The position numbers were made by a program, and so were the translations under genes. Positions 5,838 to 6,559 of a DNA stretch of 6,559 bases are shown here, piece by piece. Source of the DNA: an uncultured Veillonella sp. (lineage in GTDB: Bacteria; Bacillota; Negativicutes; Veillonellales; Veillonellaceae); NCBI RefSeq assembly GCF_900545205.1, contig NZ_UQYC01000087.1, forward strand, positions 1 to 6,559, in the 5' to 3' direction. The notes under the pieces are model-generated. The model had not been told where the DNA came from and searched no databases. It worked only from the letters and a program-made list of their open reading frames with translations. Positions within the stretch are counted from its first letter, which is position 1. Each line of letters begins with the position of its first letter.

Positions 5838-6375
5838 CGTGTATTAAAGGGGTTTGCTTTACAGTGGCATAGGATATGGATTAGCTTATTTTACTGCCAT
5901 ACCTGTTTTAGCATCCAATACGATGGATACAGGTTTATTTTGTGCATCATGGAACTCTACAGTATAAATAGGTTTACCGTTTTGGTTTGCTACAGACCAA
6001 GAGTTAATACCAGTTGCTACATTGCCAGTTTGTGCGAAGGCTGCATTGATCGCCACATGTGGAGGTAACACAGTACCAGCATCAATAGCACTAGCTTCCA
6101 TAGATGCATCATATGCTTTAGGAGTACCTTCAGTTACATTACCAGATGCCACATCTAGAGTCATGGAATGGGCACCACTAGTATTGAAACCGTCTACTTC
6201 ATAGATAGCAGTTTTATCGGCAGCTTTGAAGGATACATTAGTAATCTTAGAGTCACCATATTTATTTTCAAATTGGTCGATTAAATAATTAGCACCAATT
6301 ACGAAAATACTATTTTGATCGACTACGCCTGCTTGCTTACTTGTTGTGCTAGGTTGTGATTTTCCACTTTTAGAG

Positions 6376-6384
6376 TTTTTTTTT
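6376..6384 (-). repeat. homopolymer of nine A (T on plus) at the frameshift point
   Basis: The run of nine identical bases falls at the end of the Lys-rich repeat region. Ten (or seven) A would fuse the two frames. It is the longest mononucleotide run in this gene; two runs of six occur nearby at 6401-6406 and 6413-6418. Confidence 0.85.
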
Positions 6385-6400
6385 CCTCTTTAGTAGTTTC

Positions 6401-6487
6401 TTTTTTGTCAGCTTTTTTATCTGCTTTTACTTCTTTAGTTTCTTTTACAGCTTTATCAGCTTTAACTGCTTTGTCAGCTTTTACTTT
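6401..6487 (-). repeat. degenerate Lys-Ala-Asp repeat region in the coding sequence
   Basis: The minus strand encodes imperfect repeats of K-A-D-K-A-V / K-A-D-K-K (KADKAV twice in tandem, then KETKEV, KADKK, ADKK). The plus strand shows recurring CAGCTTT units. Such repeats are prone to length change by recombination or slippage and probably form an extended, positively charged linker. Confidence 0.6.
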
Positions 6488-6559
6488 AGGCGCTTTGTGT
6501 GCTTGCGCTTTTTTAGGTCTGCCACCGTGCTCAAGAATATGGGTAGCGGACTTCGTGCC

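Larger units (their letters stand above)
5596..5868. ncRNA. possible structured non-coding RNA or structured 3' UTR, strand uncertain
   Basis: Between terminator and coding region, ACTGTAAAGCA (5600-5610) and its exact reverse complement (5855-5865) close a domain of about 270 bases. Inside are a 9-bp hairpin (5637-5645 with 5649-5657), a second bulged hairpin (5658-5667 with 5679-5689), and a long G-free/C-free tract (5756-5837). Read on plus, the closing stem can be extended by wobble pairs. Read on minus, a strong terminator follows at 5577-5532. It does not match SRP RNA, RNase P RNA or tmRNA by their hallmark motifs, nor any other RNA class I know. An RNA gene here is inference from fold and position only. 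Confidence 0.3.
5886..6559 (-). pseudogene. Lys-rich protein with two PepSY-like repeats, 5'-truncated by the window and frameshifted at a poly-A run
   Basis: This is the 3' part of a leftward gene whose start lies beyond 6559. The first visible segment has Lys/Ala/Glu-rich repeats (KADKAVKADKAVKETKEVK), resembling a flexible linker. At nine A (minus strand of 6384-6376) the frame breaks. Read as it stands, translation ends at 6325-6323; one added A joins it to an open frame running to TAA 5888-5886. That second frame has two similar units of about 60 residues: NSIFVIGANYLIDQFENKYG to TLDVASGNV, and LPPHVAINAAFAQTGNV to IVLDAKTGMAV. Both show the PepSY pattern of a helix, then a YEV or YTV strand, then a (V/L)D-A-TG hairpin. 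PepSY proteins usually act outside the cytoplasm, but no signal peptide is visible here. The unbroken second frame argues for recent or reversible loss. Family assignment is by eye. Confidence 0.6.

Noticed and set aside
5600..5865. Known RNA classes (6S RNA, SRP RNA, tmRNA, RNase P RNA, T-box)
   Set aside because: The overall closed shape is reminiscent of 6S RNA, but the length is greater and none of the hallmark motifs of the other classes is present.
5826..6204. Plus-strand frames opposite the PepSY-like gene
   Set aside because: The minus strand has the coherent repeat protein; the plus frames are its complement and show no domain pattern.
1..6559. CRISPR array, tRNA, rRNA or insertion sequence
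   Set aside because: There is no regularly spaced long repeat, no tRNA cloverleaf with CCA-type end, no transposase-like frame and no terminal inverted repeats with target duplication. In particular the codon-use junction near 670-785 shows no mobile element.

Overview
The window looks like a chromosomal segment of a low-GC anaerobe or facultative anaerobe of the Bacillota, most likely a Veillonella-type Negativicute. That identification is inference from gene content, codon use and the split pyruvate formate-lyase; no marker gene in the window proves it. Five genes are present. Two run off the edges: a pyruvate formate-lyase core on the left and a lysine-rich PepSY-like protein on the right.

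Bases 1-2734 (+) form a pyruvate fermentation operon: the pyruvate formate-lyase catalytic core (5' end missing), a separate 79-residue glycyl-radical subunit, and the radical-SAM activating enzyme 12 bases further on. In the usual enzyme the core and the glycyl-radical domain are one chain. Here the chain is divided in the linker just before the radical domain. The pieces are separated by three in-frame stop codons, a hairpin and a strong new ribosome binding site. The activase would place a radical on Gly54 of the small subunit, which would then serve the Cys-Cys site of the core to convert pyruvate and CoA into acetyl-CoA and formate. The core gene also changes codon use abruptly between about 670 and 785, which suggests recombination with another Firmicute or an assembly junction.

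Bases 2735-2960 hold a hairpin terminator that can serve both converging genes. Bases 2961-3914 (-) encode a D-2-hydroxyacid dehydrogenase with its own SD and a good -10 box. A 369-base AT-rich divergent spacer follows, then alanine racemase (4284-5396, +) with its own intrinsic terminator.

Bases 5475-5885 are non-coding and unusually structured: a 17-bp perfect terminator stem oriented for the minus strand, two hairpins, two tiny SD-preceded reading frames, an 82-base tract with no C on + (no G on -), and an 11-bp inverted repeat that encloses most of it. The minus-strand gene at 5886-6559 encodes a Lys-rich tail followed by two PepSY-like repeats. Its frame is broken at a run of nine A, so it is a candidate for phase variation, transcriptional slippage or a sequencing error.
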